A stretch of DNA of 64,000 bases from Actinomyces wuliandei (GTDB lineage: Bacteria > Actinomycetota > Actinomycetes > Actinomycetales > Actinomycetaceae). The notes beneath the pieces are model-generated. The model did not search any database and was not told where the DNA came from. It worked only from the letters and a program-made list of their open reading frames with translations. Each line of letters starts with the position of its first letter. The stretch's first letter is position 1. Location of the stretch: positions 682,001-746,000 of the forward strand of contig NZ_CP025227.1 of NCBI RefSeq assembly GCF_004010955.1, given 5' to 3'. Made by a program: the position numbers and the translations under genes. Below, piece by piece: positions 8,178-17,413 of the stretch.

Positions 8178-10232
8178 CTAGCCCTGGGCCTGGACGGCGG
8201 TGATGGCCACGGTGTTGATGATGTCCTCCACAAGGGCACCACGCGACAGGTCGTTGACCGGCTTGTTGAGGCCCTGGAGGACGGGGCCGATGGCGATGGC
8301 GCCGCTGGAGCGCTGCACGGCCTTGTAGCCAATGTTGCCACTGGAGAGGTCGGGGAAGATAAAGACGTTGGCATGGCCTGCCACCTGGGAGTCCGGCGCC
8401 TTCTTGGCGGCGACAGTGGGGTCGATGGCGGCGTCGTACTGGATGGGGCCGTCCACGGCGAGGTCGGGGGCCTTGGCCTGGACCAGCTCGGTGGCCTCGC
8501 GCACCTTGTCCACGTCCGCCCCCTGCCCGGAGGTGCCGGTGGAGAAGGACAGCATCGCGACCCGGGGCTCCACCCCGAACCGGCGTGCCGTGGCAGCGGA
8601 GGAGACGGCGATGTCAGCCAGCTGCTCGGCGGTGGGGTCCGGGTTGACCGCGCAGTCCCCGTAGACGAGGACCCGGTCCTGGAGGAGCATGAGGAAGACC
8701 GAGGAGACGATGGAGGTCCCAGGTCTGGTCTTGATGATCTGGAAGGAGGGGACGATGGTGTGGGCGGTGGTGTGGGCCGCTCCGGAGACCATGCCGTCGG
8801 CGTCACCCAGGTGGACCATCATCGTCCCGAAATAGGACACGTCCTGGATCTTCTCGTGGGCCTGCTCCAGCGTGACCCCCTTCTTGGCGCGTAGACGGGC
8901 GAACTCCCTGGCGTAGGTGTCGAGTCGCTCAGGATCGCTGGTAGAGACCACGCGCGCCGCCGTGATGTCCAGCCCCAGCTCGGCGGCGCGTGAGCGGACC
9001 GTGGTCTCCTCGCCCAGGAGGGTCAGGTCAGCGATGCCGCGGCGCAGGATCGCGTCCGCGGCGCGCAGCACCCGGTCGTCGTCGGGCTCGGGCAGGACGA
9101 TCATCCTGCGGTCGGCCCGGCTGCGCTCCACCAGCTCGGCCTGGAACATGACGGGGGTGACGACGTCGGAGGGCTCCACCTCCAGGGCGGACATGAGGGC
9201 CTCGACGTCGGTCTCCTGCTCAAAGGTGGTCACGGCCACGTCCAGCTTGCGGTCCGAGCCGTGAGCCAGCAGGCCGGTCAGGGAGCTGGTGACTGAGGCG
9301 GCGGCAAAGGTGTCCAGGGGGGAGGTCATGACCGGGATGGGCAGGCCCAGGCCCTCCAGGAGGCGCAGCGCGTGGGGGTTGATGTCAAACCCCCCGTTGA
9401 AGACCAGGCCGGAGAGCTTGGGGAAGCTGGAGGAGGCCTGGGCGGCCAGCAAGGAGATGACCAGCGCCGAGCGGTCCGCGGGTACGATGGCCAGCTGTCC
9501 CTCGCGCAGGCGCTCCAGGACGTGGGAGACGTCCATGGCGCACACGAGGAAGGACTCAGCCTCACGGGCCAGCAGCGTCGGGTCCCCGGAGATGAGGGTG
9601 CCGTCCACCGACTCCATGACCTCGCGGACCGAGGGGGCTGCCAGCAGTGGCACCTCCGGGAGCGTGGTGGAGACCAGCCCGGAGTGCTCCCTGAGGGCCG
9701 TGGCCACGGCCTGACGCGTGTCAGGGAGGCACTTGTTGGCCACGACGGCCACGGTGCGGGCGTGGTTGTCAGCGATCTCGGCGACGGAGACCTCCACGTT
9801 GCCCATGACGTCCTCAGGGCCGTTGTGGCCGGAGACCACCAGCAGGACGGGCACCCCGAGGTTGGCGGCCACGCGGGCGTTGAGGGAGAGCTCGGGGTTA
9901 CCTGCCAGGTCGGTGAAGTCGGAGCCGTCGATGATGACGACGTCGTGGCTGCGGGCGACGTCACGGTAGGCGGCCACGATCTGGGACAGGGACTCCTCGG
10001 GGTCGGCGTGGAACTCCTCCCACGTGGTGCCCACGCACTGGGCGGCGGGCACGGTCGAGCCGGCACGGGCCAGGAGCACGTCGAGGAAGGCGTCACCATC
10101 CCTGCTCTCGACGAAGGGGCGGAAGACCCCGACCCTGGCGACGACCTTGGTCAGGGAGGCGACCAGGCCGAGTGCCACTGTGGACTTCCCGGTCCCGGCG
10201 TTAGGTGAGGCGATGTAGATGCTGCGCGCCAC
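8178..10232 (-). CDS. pta: phosphate acetyltransferase
   Basis: A 684-residue long-form phosphotransacetylase (acetyl-CoA plus phosphate to acetyl phosphate plus CoA). The N-terminal P-loop domain starts SIYIASPNAGTGKSTVALGL. A central DRTGG-type domain follows. The C-terminal catalytic domain contains LPEPDDDRVLRAA, MVSGAAHTTAHTIVPSFQII and GPVLQGLNKPVNDLSRG. I place the start at GTG 10232, preceded by AAGGA. The longer frame from 10292 adds 20 atypical residues. It is co-oriented with ackA for acetate production. Confidence 0.95.
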   Translation of the reverse strand: MARSIYIASPNAGTGKSTVALGLVASLTKVVARVGVFRPFVESRDGDAFLDVLLARAGSTVPAAQCVGTTWEEFHADPEESLSQIVAAYRDVARSHDVVIIDGSDFTDLAGNPELSLNARVAANLGVPVLLVVSGHNGPEDVMGNVEVSVAEIADNHARTVAVVANKCLPDTRQAVATALREHSGLVSTTLPEVPLLAAPSVREVMESVDGTLISGDPTLLAREAESFLVCAMDVSHVLERLREGQLAIVPADRSALVISLLAAQASSSFPKLSGLVFNGGFDINPHALRLLEGLGLPIPVMTSPLDTFAAASVTSSLTGLLAHGSDRKLDVAVTTFEQETDVEALMSALEVEPSDVVTPVMFQAELVERSRADRRMIVLPEPDDDRVLRAADAILRRGIADLTLLGEETTVRSRAAELGLDITAARVVSTSDPERLDTYAREFARLRAKKGVTLEQAHEKIQDVSYFGTMMVHLGDADGMVSGAAHTTAHTIVPSFQIIKTRPGTSIVSSVFLMLLQDRVLVYGDCAVNPDPTAEQLADIAVSSAATARRFGVEPRVAMLSFSTGTSGQGADVDKVREATELVQAKAPDLAVDGPIQYDAAIDPTVAAKKAPDSQVAGHANVFIFPDLSSGNIGYKAVQRSSGAIAIGPVLQGLNKPVNDLSRGALVEDIINTVAITAVQAQG

Positions 10233-10320
10233 ATTGGGTCCTTCGTGTCTCGTTGTGCGGGGCCGGGCCGTTCCGGCTGCACCAGTGTCCATCGAGTGCT
10301 CCCACCAGTGTCTCAGCGCC

Positions 10321-10785
10321 CTAGCGTGTCCCGGGGTCCGGGGCGCTTGCGGGTGACCTGCCTGTGCGGTCCCGGGTGCGGCTGCTGCTGCCGTGCCTGC
10401 CTGCCTCCGGCGGGTCGTCGAGCCGCTCGCTCTTGCGGGCGAGCTCGACGATCGCGCCGATGCTTGCCAGCGCGGAGTCGCTCAGCCCGTGGACACGCAG
10501 AGCGATCGTGCGCTCCGCAGGAGTCAGCTCGGTGGCCGAGGCGGGCTCCCCCTCGCCCTCGAGAAAGTAGGACACGGGTACGTCAAAGGCGTCAGCCAGG
10601 GCGCGTAGGTGCTGTAGGCGAGGGTTGCGCGCCTGACCCGTGCGCAGCTGCTGGAGGTAGCTGACGGACATCGTCGAGATCCCCCTCTGGTCCATCCTGT
10701 GCACGACCTCTTGCAGCGTGACAGGCCGACCGTGAGGGCCTGCGGTCTGTGCGAACAGGCGCTCCAGCCGTTGCGCGATGGTCAC
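10321..10785 (-). CDS. XRE-family helix-turn-helix regulator
   Basis: A 154-residue protein with a helix-turn-helix at about residues 22-75, including MSVSYLQQLRTGQARNP and the conserved end LADAFDVPVSYFLEG. The rest is a short helical region and a disordered basic tail. The start is GTG at 10785. It lies downstream, on the same strand, of genes for an ImmA-like protease, a DUF6545 membrane protein and a PAP2-like protein. XRE regulators whose turnover depends on ImmA proteases usually neighbour them, so a regulatory link is inferred. Confidence 0.85.
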   Translation of the reverse strand: MTIAQRLERLFAQTAGPHGRPVTLQEVVHRMDQRGISTMSVSYLQQLRTGQARNPRLQHLRALADAFDVPVSYFLEGEGEPASATELTPAERTIALRVHGLSDSALASIGAIVELARKSERLDDPPEAGRHGSSSRTRDRTGRSPASAPDPGTR

Positions 10786-11020
10786 GAGCCTGGCTCTCCT
10801 TAGTGGTCAGGGGTGGTCAGGGCGGCCGAGCGGGAGGTCCGTCGGTTCCTCGGCGGCTAGGGTGAAGCCATCCTAACGGATGATCTCCTCCCAGGACGAG
10901 GTGGTGGCGTGTCTGTCTGCGCGGTCGTCTCCCCGATTGTCTTTGCGGCCTGGGTCGGTGTCTGGTCGGCCTGGCCGGAGGGCTCTGGGAGGTCCGTAGC
11001 CCGGACCAGGCGGCGCCAGA

Positions 11021-11710
11021 CTAGGCGGTGGGGGGCATGAGCAGGCGGGCCGTCAGCATGACGGCGACAGCCAGCACCATACCCAGGGTGATCTCGCCAG
11101 GCGTGTGGTGGCGCAGCCGCAGGCGGGCGAAGGCGACCGCTGGCAGCAGGGGCAGGAGCGCGAGCAGCCACCAGGGGGAGACAACCAGCGCTGCGGCGAG
11201 GATGGCAGCCGTGAGGCAGAACGCGTGCATCGACACCTTGGTGCCGGCGAGCGTGACGGCCCCGGTCAGGGCGAGCCCTGCCACCATGGTGAGAAGGATC
11301 CAGATGAGGAGAGGCGGTGCGCCTGCGCCTCGCGCCACAGCGGTGCCGCACAGCACGGAGCCCGTGCACACGAGGAGCACCCACCAGCGCTGCTCACGCC
11401 GGGTGACGTGGCGGTCGCTGAGGTGGTTGCTGCGTACGGCGACGTGGATGGTGGACACAGGCACTGCGGCACAGAAACCGCTGAGGAGGACCGCCCACCC
11501 CAGGCCGGCCAGGGGCTGAGGGTGGCCCGCGACACCGCACAGGACGCAGATCAGGGACACGGACACAGCCGGGGAGACCACGTCGCTGAGCAGTCGAGCA
11601 ACCCGCGTGGCCCGGTCCTCAGACCGAGGAGCATCCTGTGGCGTCTCACGGGGAGCCTCCAGCCCCGGCCCCGGCCTCCCGGCCGGGGCTCCTGCGGCAG
11701 CCGTCACCAC
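11021..11710 (-). CDS. PAP2-like membrane phosphatase
   Basis: A 229-residue protein with about six hydrophobic segments in the pattern of actinobacterial PAP2-superfamily proteins. NHLSDRHVTRREQRW resembles the first loop of this group. KVSMHAF and RLRHHTPGEITLGM look like modified phosphatase motifs 2 and 3, with Glu where Asp is common. The gene starts GTG at 11710 and overlaps the end of the DUF6545 gene by 7 bases, indicating translational coupling. It may act on lipid phosphates such as polyprenyl or phosphatidyl species, but activity is not assured given the altered motifs. Confidence 0.75.
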   Translation of the reverse strand: MVTAAAGAPAGRPGPGLEAPRETPQDAPRSEDRATRVARLLSDVVSPAVSVSLICVLCGVAGHPQPLAGLGWAVLLSGFCAAVPVSTIHVAVRSNHLSDRHVTRREQRWWVLLVCTGSVLCGTAVARGAGAPPLLIWILLTMVAGLALTGAVTLAGTKVSMHAFCLTAAILAAALVVSPWWLLALLPLLPAVAFARLRLRHHTPGEITLGMVLAVAVMLTARLLMPPTA

Positions 11711-12828
11711 GGGCCGACTCCGTGGCGCCTGGTGGCATCGACGGCGAGACGTATCTCGTAGAGGCTGTGCAGGGAGGCTGACAGTGTCTCGTCCTCGGCC
11801 AGGCTGAGGGTAGGCAGCCGGGTCAGGGCCAGAGTCGCTCGCCCCAGGGGAGGGACAGCCGAGTCTCCGCTGAGGTGGCGCACCAGTCCGGCGGACAGGT
11901 AGGGGTCGTGCGGGTACTGCTCGTGCACGTGCCTCAGGGCTGGGTCCGGGTCCTCGCGGATGAGCCTGAGGGCGTCGTGCGTCTCGACCGTGAGCCTGTA
12001 CAACGTCATGATCCTGCTGAAGTCGCGCTGCTCCTCAGCCGGGAGCCTGACACCGGGGTGGAGGGCCGTCGTCGTCGTCCACAGGGGCCGGATGACGGCG
12101 CTGGCCAGGCGTAGAGAGAGGTCCTTGCGTGCTCGTGAGACGAGGCGGTGGGCAAGACCCGAGGTCAGCCCGACCAGGAAGAGGACGACCACGGCGACCA
12201 GGAGGTAGCTCCTGGCCCCGGATCCTCCGAGGACGGGGCGGGCGAGCATGTCCGCGATCGAGGAGCAGACGAAGAGGATCGAGCCGAGGGCGCCGACAAG
12301 GATGCAGCCGACAGAGAACCTGGTGGGCAGAGGGAGCTTCCCGCGGGCCACGGCCTGCCAGCAGCCGACGGCGACGACGACTGCTGACAGCGCGAAGGCG
12401 CCCAGGTAGAGCGTGTGGTAGGCGGCAAGCGGCCACGCCTGCCCCTGGGCTGAGGCCTCGCCGATCTCTGAGCGGTGGAGCACACTGCCGTCGGCGTGCA
12501 GCGGGATGAACCACACGAGCACCGTCTCACCAGCAGCGACACCGCTCGCGCACAGGCAGACTGTCCGCGTGAGGCGCCGTGAGACGGGGGGTGAGCGGAA
12601 GGTCAGGACCAGGAGCACGGTGGAGACCTGGGCCGTCAGGATGGCGAGACGCTTGACCAGGTCAGTTGCGGGGCCGTCGGTGACGGACTCGAGCTCGCGG
12701 CACAGCACGGCCAGGCACAGGGCGGCAGCGGCGACCCGCAGCAGCCGGGCACGTTGCTGCCCCTTGTACAGGGTTGAGGTGATCACGACCAGTCCTGCCG
12801 TGACGGTGATGGCAAGGAAGGAGGTCAT
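11704..12828 (-). CDS. DUF6545 / MAB_1171c-like membrane protein
   Basis: A 374-residue protein. The N-terminal half (about residues 1-215) consists of seven hydrophobic segments. The C-terminal half is cytosolic and helical, including LASAVIRPLWTTTTALHPGV, which matches the conserved segment of MAB_1171c-like proteins. It overlaps the ImmA-like gene by 4 bases (ATGA) and the PAP2-like gene by 7. In actinobacteria such proteins occur beside XRE regulators and ImmA-type peptidases, as here. The function is unknown; a membrane sensor or transporter in that regulatory unit is an inference. Confidence 0.75.
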   Translation of the reverse strand: MTSFLAITVTAGLVVITSTLYKGQQRARLLRVAAAALCLAVLCRELESVTDGPATDLVKRLAILTAQVSTVLLVLTFRSPPVSRRLTRTVCLCASGVAAGETVLVWFIPLHADGSVLHRSEIGEASAQGQAWPLAAYHTLYLGAFALSAVVVAVGCWQAVARGKLPLPTRFSVGCILVGALGSILFVCSSIADMLARPVLGGSGARSYLLVAVVVLFLVGLTSGLAHRLVSRARKDLSLRLASAVIRPLWTTTTALHPGVRLPAEEQRDFSRIMTLYRLTVETHDALRLIREDPDPALRHVHEQYPHDPYLSAGLVRHLSGDSAVPPLGRATLALTRLPTLSLAEDETLSASLHSLYEIRLAVDATRRHGVGPW

Positions 12829-13271
12829 GACAGCCTGCTATGGGTGCTGGAGGCGGAGAGGAAGGTGATGACCTCGCAGGGGCGTGGTCGGCCAAGAGCC
12901 TCCTGCCGACGGTGGAGCTCCCTGAGCAGCCGCATCCCTGTCGTCTCGGCCCGTCTCTCCGTGAGGTCGTCGAACACGCTGCGCAAGTGGGTGCCGCTGG
13001 TGTCGGCCCTGACATCGCCGTGGAGGATGTGGGCGTACTCGTGGAGAAGCGTCTGCTCCCGGTTCAGGGGTGACAGGCCGACGTCGTGGAAGACATGGGC
13101 GGTGCTGCCGACCACGACTGTCATGCCGCTGATCTCGTGGTGCCGCATCCTCTCAGGAATGGGGGCGATGGTGATCTCCAGGTTGCGGGCAGCGGCGATG
13201 GCGCCGCCGAGGGCCTCGACAGTAGGGTCAGTCGGCCACGTGAAGCCGTCAGGCACGTGATCAGTCGGCAC
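12825..13271 (-). CDS. ImmA/IrrE-like metallopeptidase
   Basis: A 148-residue protein with the zinc-binding HEXXH motif in TLLHEYAHILHGD at about residues 76-88, followed by a Glu/Arg-rich helix (LTERRAETTGMRLLREL) that can supply the third ligand. It is short for the family and has no separate helix-turn-helix. The start is GTG at 13271, and it is the first gene of an overlapping set with DUF6545 and PAP2-like genes. ImmA-type proteases cleave XRE repressors; the regulator at 10321-10785 is the obvious candidate target. Confidence 0.82.
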   Translation of the reverse strand: MPTDHVPDGFTWPTDPTVEALGGAIAAARNLEITIAPIPERMRHHEISGMTVVVGSTAHVFHDVGLSPLNREQTLLHEYAHILHGDVRADTSGTHLRSVFDDLTERRAETTGMRLLRELHRRQEALGRPRPCEVITFLSASSTHSRLS

Positions 13272-13430
13272 GGGGGCGCTCCTGCAGGTGGTGGGACCGG
13301 ACAGAGAGGGTGGCAGCGGCCGTAACGGCGACGGGCCGACCCGTGACTAACAGTAACGGAGAAATTATCGTGACGGATAGGGGGCAGGGCTTGATGTGTG
13401 TCCTGTCACCAGGCCCGGCGGCGGGGGTCC

Positions 13431-14237
13431 TCACAGCAGCAGCGGCAGGGCAGACACGACGGTCAGGGTGATGACCAGGGGCTCGAAGACGCGCTGGTCC
13501 ATGCGCTCGGCAAGCCTGCGCCCCGCGAGGGCCACGACCACGACGACGGGGGCGGTGACTGCGGCCAGGGACACGGTTGTGGGGTTGACCAGGCCGATGG
13601 ACACGGAGAACGGCAGCTTGACCAGGTTGACCACGAAGAAGAACCAGGCCGTCGTTCCCAGGAAGGCCTTGACCGGGTAGCGGCAGGCCAGGAAGTACAT
13701 GGAGGTAACCGGTCCGCCCGCGTTGGCGACCATGGTGGTGAACCCGGCCAGGGTGCCGTAGACCAGGCGGGCGCTGGCTGAGTCAGCGGCGCCACGGGTG
13801 CTCAGGGGCGCCGCAGCGCGTTGGCGGTAGCGCTGCACCAGGGTCACGGCGATGAGGAGCAGCAGGACGGCACCGATGACGCGGCGGGTGGAGCTGTCAG
13901 TGGCCAGGCGCAGGAAGACCGCCCCGGCCGCCACACCCGCCAGGACAGCGGGTACCAGGCGCAGGAGCATGCGCACGTCCGCGTCCCTGCGATAGCTCCA
14001 CACCGCGACAAGGTCGCCGGTCATGAGCATGAGCAGCATCGCCCCGGTGGACTCCCTGGCGGGCAGCAGCGCGGCGCACAGGGCGACAGCAATGGCGGCC
14101 GCGCCGGGCAGCACGGTCTTGGCGACCCCGGCCAGCGCGGCTGCCAGGACAAGCGCGGTCCAGGACAGGGGGCTGAGGTCGGGCAGAGGTAGCGCTGGGG
14201 GCGGCATGGCGGAGAGGGCAAGGGTGGGCACGGACAA
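13431..14237 (-). CDS. TSUP (TauE/SafE) family permease
   Basis: A 268-residue membrane protein with about eight hydrophobic segments. The repeated family signature is seen in LAAALAGVAKTVLPGAAAIA near the N-terminus and TLAGFTTMVANAGGPVTSMY in the second half. Members export sulfite, sulfonates or other anions. The start is uncertain: the longest frame uses TTG at 14237, with GTG 14231 and ATG 14207 as alternatives and no clear ribosome site. No sulfur-metabolism gene is nearby. Confidence 0.85.
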   Translation of the reverse strand: MSVPTLALSAMPPPALPLPDLSPLSWTALVLAAALAGVAKTVLPGAAAIAVALCAALLPARESTGAMLLMLMTGDLVAVWSYRRDADVRMLLRLVPAVLAGVAAGAVFLRLATDSSTRRVIGAVLLLLIAVTLVQRYRQRAAAPLSTRGAADSASARLVYGTLAGFTTMVANAGGPVTSMYFLACRYPVKAFLGTTAWFFFVVNLVKLPFSVSIGLVNPTTVSLAAVTAPVVVVVALAGRRLAERMDQRVFEPLVITLTVVSALPLLL

Positions 14238-14273
14238 GATGCTAAGGGTGCATGGTCCTGGTCGTCCCCGGCG

Positions 14274-14325
14274 CCAAGAACGTCATAGGATAACAAGGCA
14301 TCGTGTTGTCCTATGACGTTCTTGG
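14274..14325 (-). terminator. long palindromic hairpin, copy 1
   Basis: Perfect 17-base arms (14274-14290 and 14309-14325) are extended by about five more pairs including one wobble, with an eight-base loop. It lies 60 bases past the end of the 14385 isomerase gene. Its core GTCATAGGATAACA is nearly identical to that of the hairpin at 24086-24141. Confidence 0.7.
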
Positions 14326-14384
14326 TGTCCGGGCCGAGTGTCCGGGCGTGGGCGTGCGGCGGGTCTGCCCCACGCCCGGACACC

Positions 14385-15383
14385 TCACAGCCGGGAGGCG
14401 GCCTCCAGGAGGTTCCTTGCCGAGATCTGGAGGCCCTCGACGTTGCCGTACTCGGCGTCCTCGTGCTCGATGTTGACGTTCATCTGCGGGTCCACCTCGG
14501 CGATGGCCGCCAGGAACTGCGCCCAGTAGTCGGCGTCGTGCCCCAGTCCGAGGGCGACAAAGCGCCAGGCTGGGTCGCTGGGCCAGGCGTTGCACCAGTA
14601 GCCGTAGGCGGTGGGTACCTTGCCCTCGGCGTCAGCAGGCACGTGACCGAAGTCCGTGTCCAGCACGCCACGGTAGGCGGCCCCGGGGAACACTTTGGTG
14701 TCCTTGGCGTGGACGTGGCCCACGAGGCTGCCCAGCCTCCTGGTGGCGGCGATGGGGTCCATCTGCTGCCAGAACAGGTGGGAGGGGTCCATGTTGACCT
14801 TGATGTTCGTGGCCCCAGTCTCCTCGACCAGCCGCTCGAAGGTGGGGACGTTGAAGACCAGGTTGCGTGGGTGGAGCTCCAGGCAGACCTGGACGTCGTT
14901 GTCGCGGGCCAGGGCGTCGACCTCCTTGAAGAAGGGGGCTACCACGCTCCACTGGTAGTCGAGGACCTCCATGTCGACGCCGTTCCACGGGTTGACCACC
15001 CAGGTGGGGTACGTGGCCGTGGGGTCGGTCCCGGGTGTGCCCGACATGGTGACGATCTCCTTGACCCCGAGCAGTCCCGCCAGCTCGATGGTCTGGCGCA
15101 CGTCGTGGGCGTGCTTGAGACCCTCGTGAGGAAGCGGTGAGGTCGGGTTGCCGGAGGTGTTGAGGCCGGACAGCCTCATGCCCCGCTCCTCGAAGATCCC
15201 CAGGTAGTCCTCACGGGCGGCCTGGGAGGCCAGGAGGGCGTCGACAGGGCAGTGCGGGGAGGGGATGAACCCTCCGGCGTTGACCTCCGCTCCGGTCAGG
15301 CCAACCTCCTTGAGGGTGTCGAGGGCCGCGCCCAGGGGGCGGTCGTGCAGGCAGGCGGTGTAGGCGCCGTAGGTGAGTGCCAT
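14385..15383 (-). CDS. sugar phosphate isomerase/epimerase (inositol region)
   Basis: A 332-residue xylose-isomerase-like TIM barrel. Metal-site residues are visible in CLELHPRNLVFNV, NIKVNMDPSHLFWQ, VGHVHAKDTKVFPG and MNVNIEHEDAEYG. Such proteins in inositol regions act as inosose isomerases, dehydratases or epimerases (IolE, IolI or IolH types). It lies 173 bases downstream of a Gfo/Idh/MocA dehydrogenase on the same strand, so the pair probably oxidises and then isomerises a cyclitol or sugar. The exact substrate is not readable. Confidence 0.85.
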   Translation of the reverse strand: MALTYGAYTACLHDRPLGAALDTLKEVGLTGAEVNAGGFIPSPHCPVDALLASQAAREDYLGIFEERGMRLSGLNTSGNPTSPLPHEGLKHAHDVRQTIELAGLLGVKEIVTMSGTPGTDPTATYPTWVVNPWNGVDMEVLDYQWSVVAPFFKEVDALARDNDVQVCLELHPRNLVFNVPTFERLVEETGATNIKVNMDPSHLFWQQMDPIAATRRLGSLVGHVHAKDTKVFPGAAYRGVLDTDFGHVPADAEGKVPTAYGYWCNAWPSDPAWRFVALGLGHDADYWAQFLAAIAEVDPQMNVNIEHEDAEYGNVEGLQISARNLLEAASRL

Positions 15384-15556
15384 GTGGCTGTTCTCCTTGT
15401 TGGTGCTTGTTGTTGGTGCTTGCTTTGCTGGCTGTCCTGCCGGTGGTCGGTGCTGTCGGCCCGACGGCCGGCAGCGGGGGCGTGACGGCTGCCGACGTGC
15501 ACGGAGGTGGCTCGTAGAGCCCGTCAGTCAGCTGGTCGTGGCGGCTGGTCGCAGTC

Positions 15557-16771
15557 TCAGCCCAGGTCGGAGACGTCGATCGCGGCACCGCCCTGCTCGG
15601 CCGAGCGGGCCACGGCGTCGGCGATGAGCATCTCCCGGTAACCGTCGGCGAAGGTGGCGCACGGAGGCAGGGCGCCCTTGCCGGGGTCGGTGACTCCGGC
15701 GACCTGCTGGAGGAAGGCATGGGCCTGGTAGGTGAACTGCTCGATCTGGGTCAGCCCCACACCCCCGACGGCCATGGAGGAGCCGCGGGCGAAGTAGGGG
15801 AAGTCGGGGTTGACCAGCACGCGGCGGGCGCCGCCCAGGCCAGCGGGGGAGTTGACGTCGTCGATCTTGATCTCACCGCAGCGGGCCAGGTCCCAGGAGG
15901 CCCGTCCCTTGGTGCCCAGCACGTCCACCATAAGGGAGTTGGGCAGCCCCCAGGCCACGCGGGAGCAGGAGAAGGTGCCCACGGCCCCGCTGGCGAAGTG
16001 CGCGGTGAAGGTGGCGACGTCGTCGTTCTCCACCGGCTCGTAGACGATGCTCTCGGAGTCCGAGGTGTCCAGGGCGGTGCCGCGGGTGACGTGGCCCTTG
16101 GCGACAGGGCGCTCCTTGATGGAGGTCATCATGGCAGCGCCGGACACGGAGACCAGGGGTCCGCAGATCAGCTCGGCGGTGTCGATGAGGTGGCTGCCGA
16201 CGTCGCCCAGGGCGCCGGTGCCCATGGCGCCCTTGTAGCGCCAGGCCATGGGGGTGGCCGGGTCCGCGCCGTAGTCGCACCAGTAGCGCCCGTCGAAGTG
16301 GTTGACCTCGCCCAGGTGGCCCTGCGCGACGAGCGTGGCCAGCTCAGCGACGGCGGCGTTGCGACGGAAGGTGAAGCCGACGGCGGTGACCACCCCGGCT
16401 TCCTTCTCCGCTTGCGCCATGGCCTTGGCGGAGTCGAGGGTGTCGGCCAGGGGCTTCTCGCACAGGACGTGCTTGCCCGCCCTGATCATGGCCTCGGCTA
16501 TCTCACGGTGCGCGGCGTTGCCCACCACGATGGACACGATGTCGATGTTGGGGTCCTCGGCCACCTGGCGCCAGTCGTCCACGGCACGCTCGTAGCCGTA
16601 GCGCTCGGCGGCGTCCTGGGCGAAGGGAAGGTAGGCGTCGGCGATGGTGGCCAGGTGGACCTGGGGCAGGCCCAGGTCGAAGACGGTGCCAACCTGGCGC
16701 CAGGCGTTGGCATGGGTGGTGCCGGCCATGCCGGCACCGATGACGGCGACGGAGAGGGGGCTGTTGCTCAT
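15557..16771 (-). CDS. Gfo/Idh/MocA family oxidoreductase
   Basis: A 404-residue NAD(P)-dependent dehydrogenase. The Rossmann nucleotide site is VAVIGAGMAGTTHANAW at the N-terminus. The catalytic lysine region is GKHVLCEKPLADTLDSA at about residues 95-111, followed by the C-terminal sheet domain with GDVGSHLIDTAELI. It is longer than a typical IolG (about 335) and resembles members that oxidise modified sugars or other inositol isomers. It is the first gene of a pair with the 14385 isomerase, and both an IolR-like site (16882-16895) and a perfect palindrome (16810-16829) lie upstream. Confidence 0.88.
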   Translation of the reverse strand: MSNSPLSVAVIGAGMAGTTHANAWRQVGTVFDLGLPQVHLATIADAYLPFAQDAAERYGYERAVDDWRQVAEDPNIDIVSIVVGNAAHREIAEAMIRAGKHVLCEKPLADTLDSAKAMAQAEKEAGVVTAVGFTFRRNAAVAELATLVAQGHLGEVNHFDGRYWCDYGADPATPMAWRYKGAMGTGALGDVGSHLIDTAELICGPLVSVSGAAMMTSIKERPVAKGHVTRGTALDTSDSESIVYEPVENDDVATFTAHFASGAVGTFSCSRVAWGLPNSLMVDVLGTKGRASWDLARCGEIKIDDVNSPAGLGGARRVLVNPDFPYFARGSSMAVGGVGLTQIEQFTYQAHAFLQQVAGVTDPGKGALPPCATFADGYREMLIADAVARSAEQGGAAIDVSDLG

Positions 16772-16809
16772 GGGTAGACCTTCTGTCCTCGTTGACTGGC
16801 TTGAGTGCT

Positions 16810-16829
16810 GAGTTCACGCGCGTGAACTC
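16810..16829. promoter_or_regulatory. perfect 20-bp palindrome, probable operator
   Basis: GAGTTCACGCGCGTGAACTC is self-complementary over 20 bases and lies 38 bases upstream of the dehydrogenase start at 16771. The size and symmetry suit a LacI-family repressor. The LacI gene at 18222-19229 is the nearest candidate. Confidence 0.6.
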
Positions 16830-16881
16830 GTGGTCCCAGTATGGGGCCGACGACGGCGGGTGTCAAGGGTGACGAGCGGGT

Positions 16882-16895
16882 TAGTCAGGACAAAG
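16882..16895. promoter_or_regulatory. IolR-like operator, site 1
   Basis: On the minus strand this reads CTTTGTCCTGACTA, matching nine of ten positions of the KGWCHTRACA motif I recall for C. glutamicum IolR. It lies 111 bases upstream of the dehydrogenase gene starting at 16771. Confidence 0.5.
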
Positions 16896-17413
16896 AGAGT
16901 CGGAGGGGCTGAGGTGTGGCGGCTCCGGGCCTGCTGGGCGGTGGCTCGCTCCTGGCCTGTCGGCGCTGGACAGTAGCCGGTACCTCCGGGCCTGCCGGAC
17001 GGTGGCGGTGCGTGGGGCTGGGTCTGGGGCCAGCCCGGAACGGCTCCCGGGGCCTGGGTGCGGGGCCTGCCGTAGGCGGACGTCTCCGCGTTGGTAGTGA
17101 TCCCCGGAGCCTGCGTGTGCGGAAAGGGTGGCGTGGCGCTGCTGCGGTGCCCCATTGCACGCTCAGGTCCTCGGTCCTTCACTCAAAGTGGCGGAACACC
17201 AACGTTTCTGCGATCGGGAAGATAACGGCGGACGGCTCCCATGTGCGTCGAGCCCTCGAATGCACATGGGAGGCGCGCGGATGCCGAGGGACCCGCTAAC
17301 AATACTTCACACGTTTACTGTCTTACCGTGTCGCTGGAGTGGTGGCGAGTGAGTCAAGAACCGTGGCGAGAGCAGCGTCAGAGGAGTCCTCGTGCACTAG
17401 GCAGCACTGCCAG
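16896..17413. other. non-coding stretch with one hairpin
   Basis: No convincing reading frame is seen. An 11-base inverted repeat (17236-17246 and 17262-17272, loop 15) reads CTCCCATGTGC / GCACATGGGAG and may be a terminator. The rest is GC-rich sequence without recognised motifs. Confidence 0.5.
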
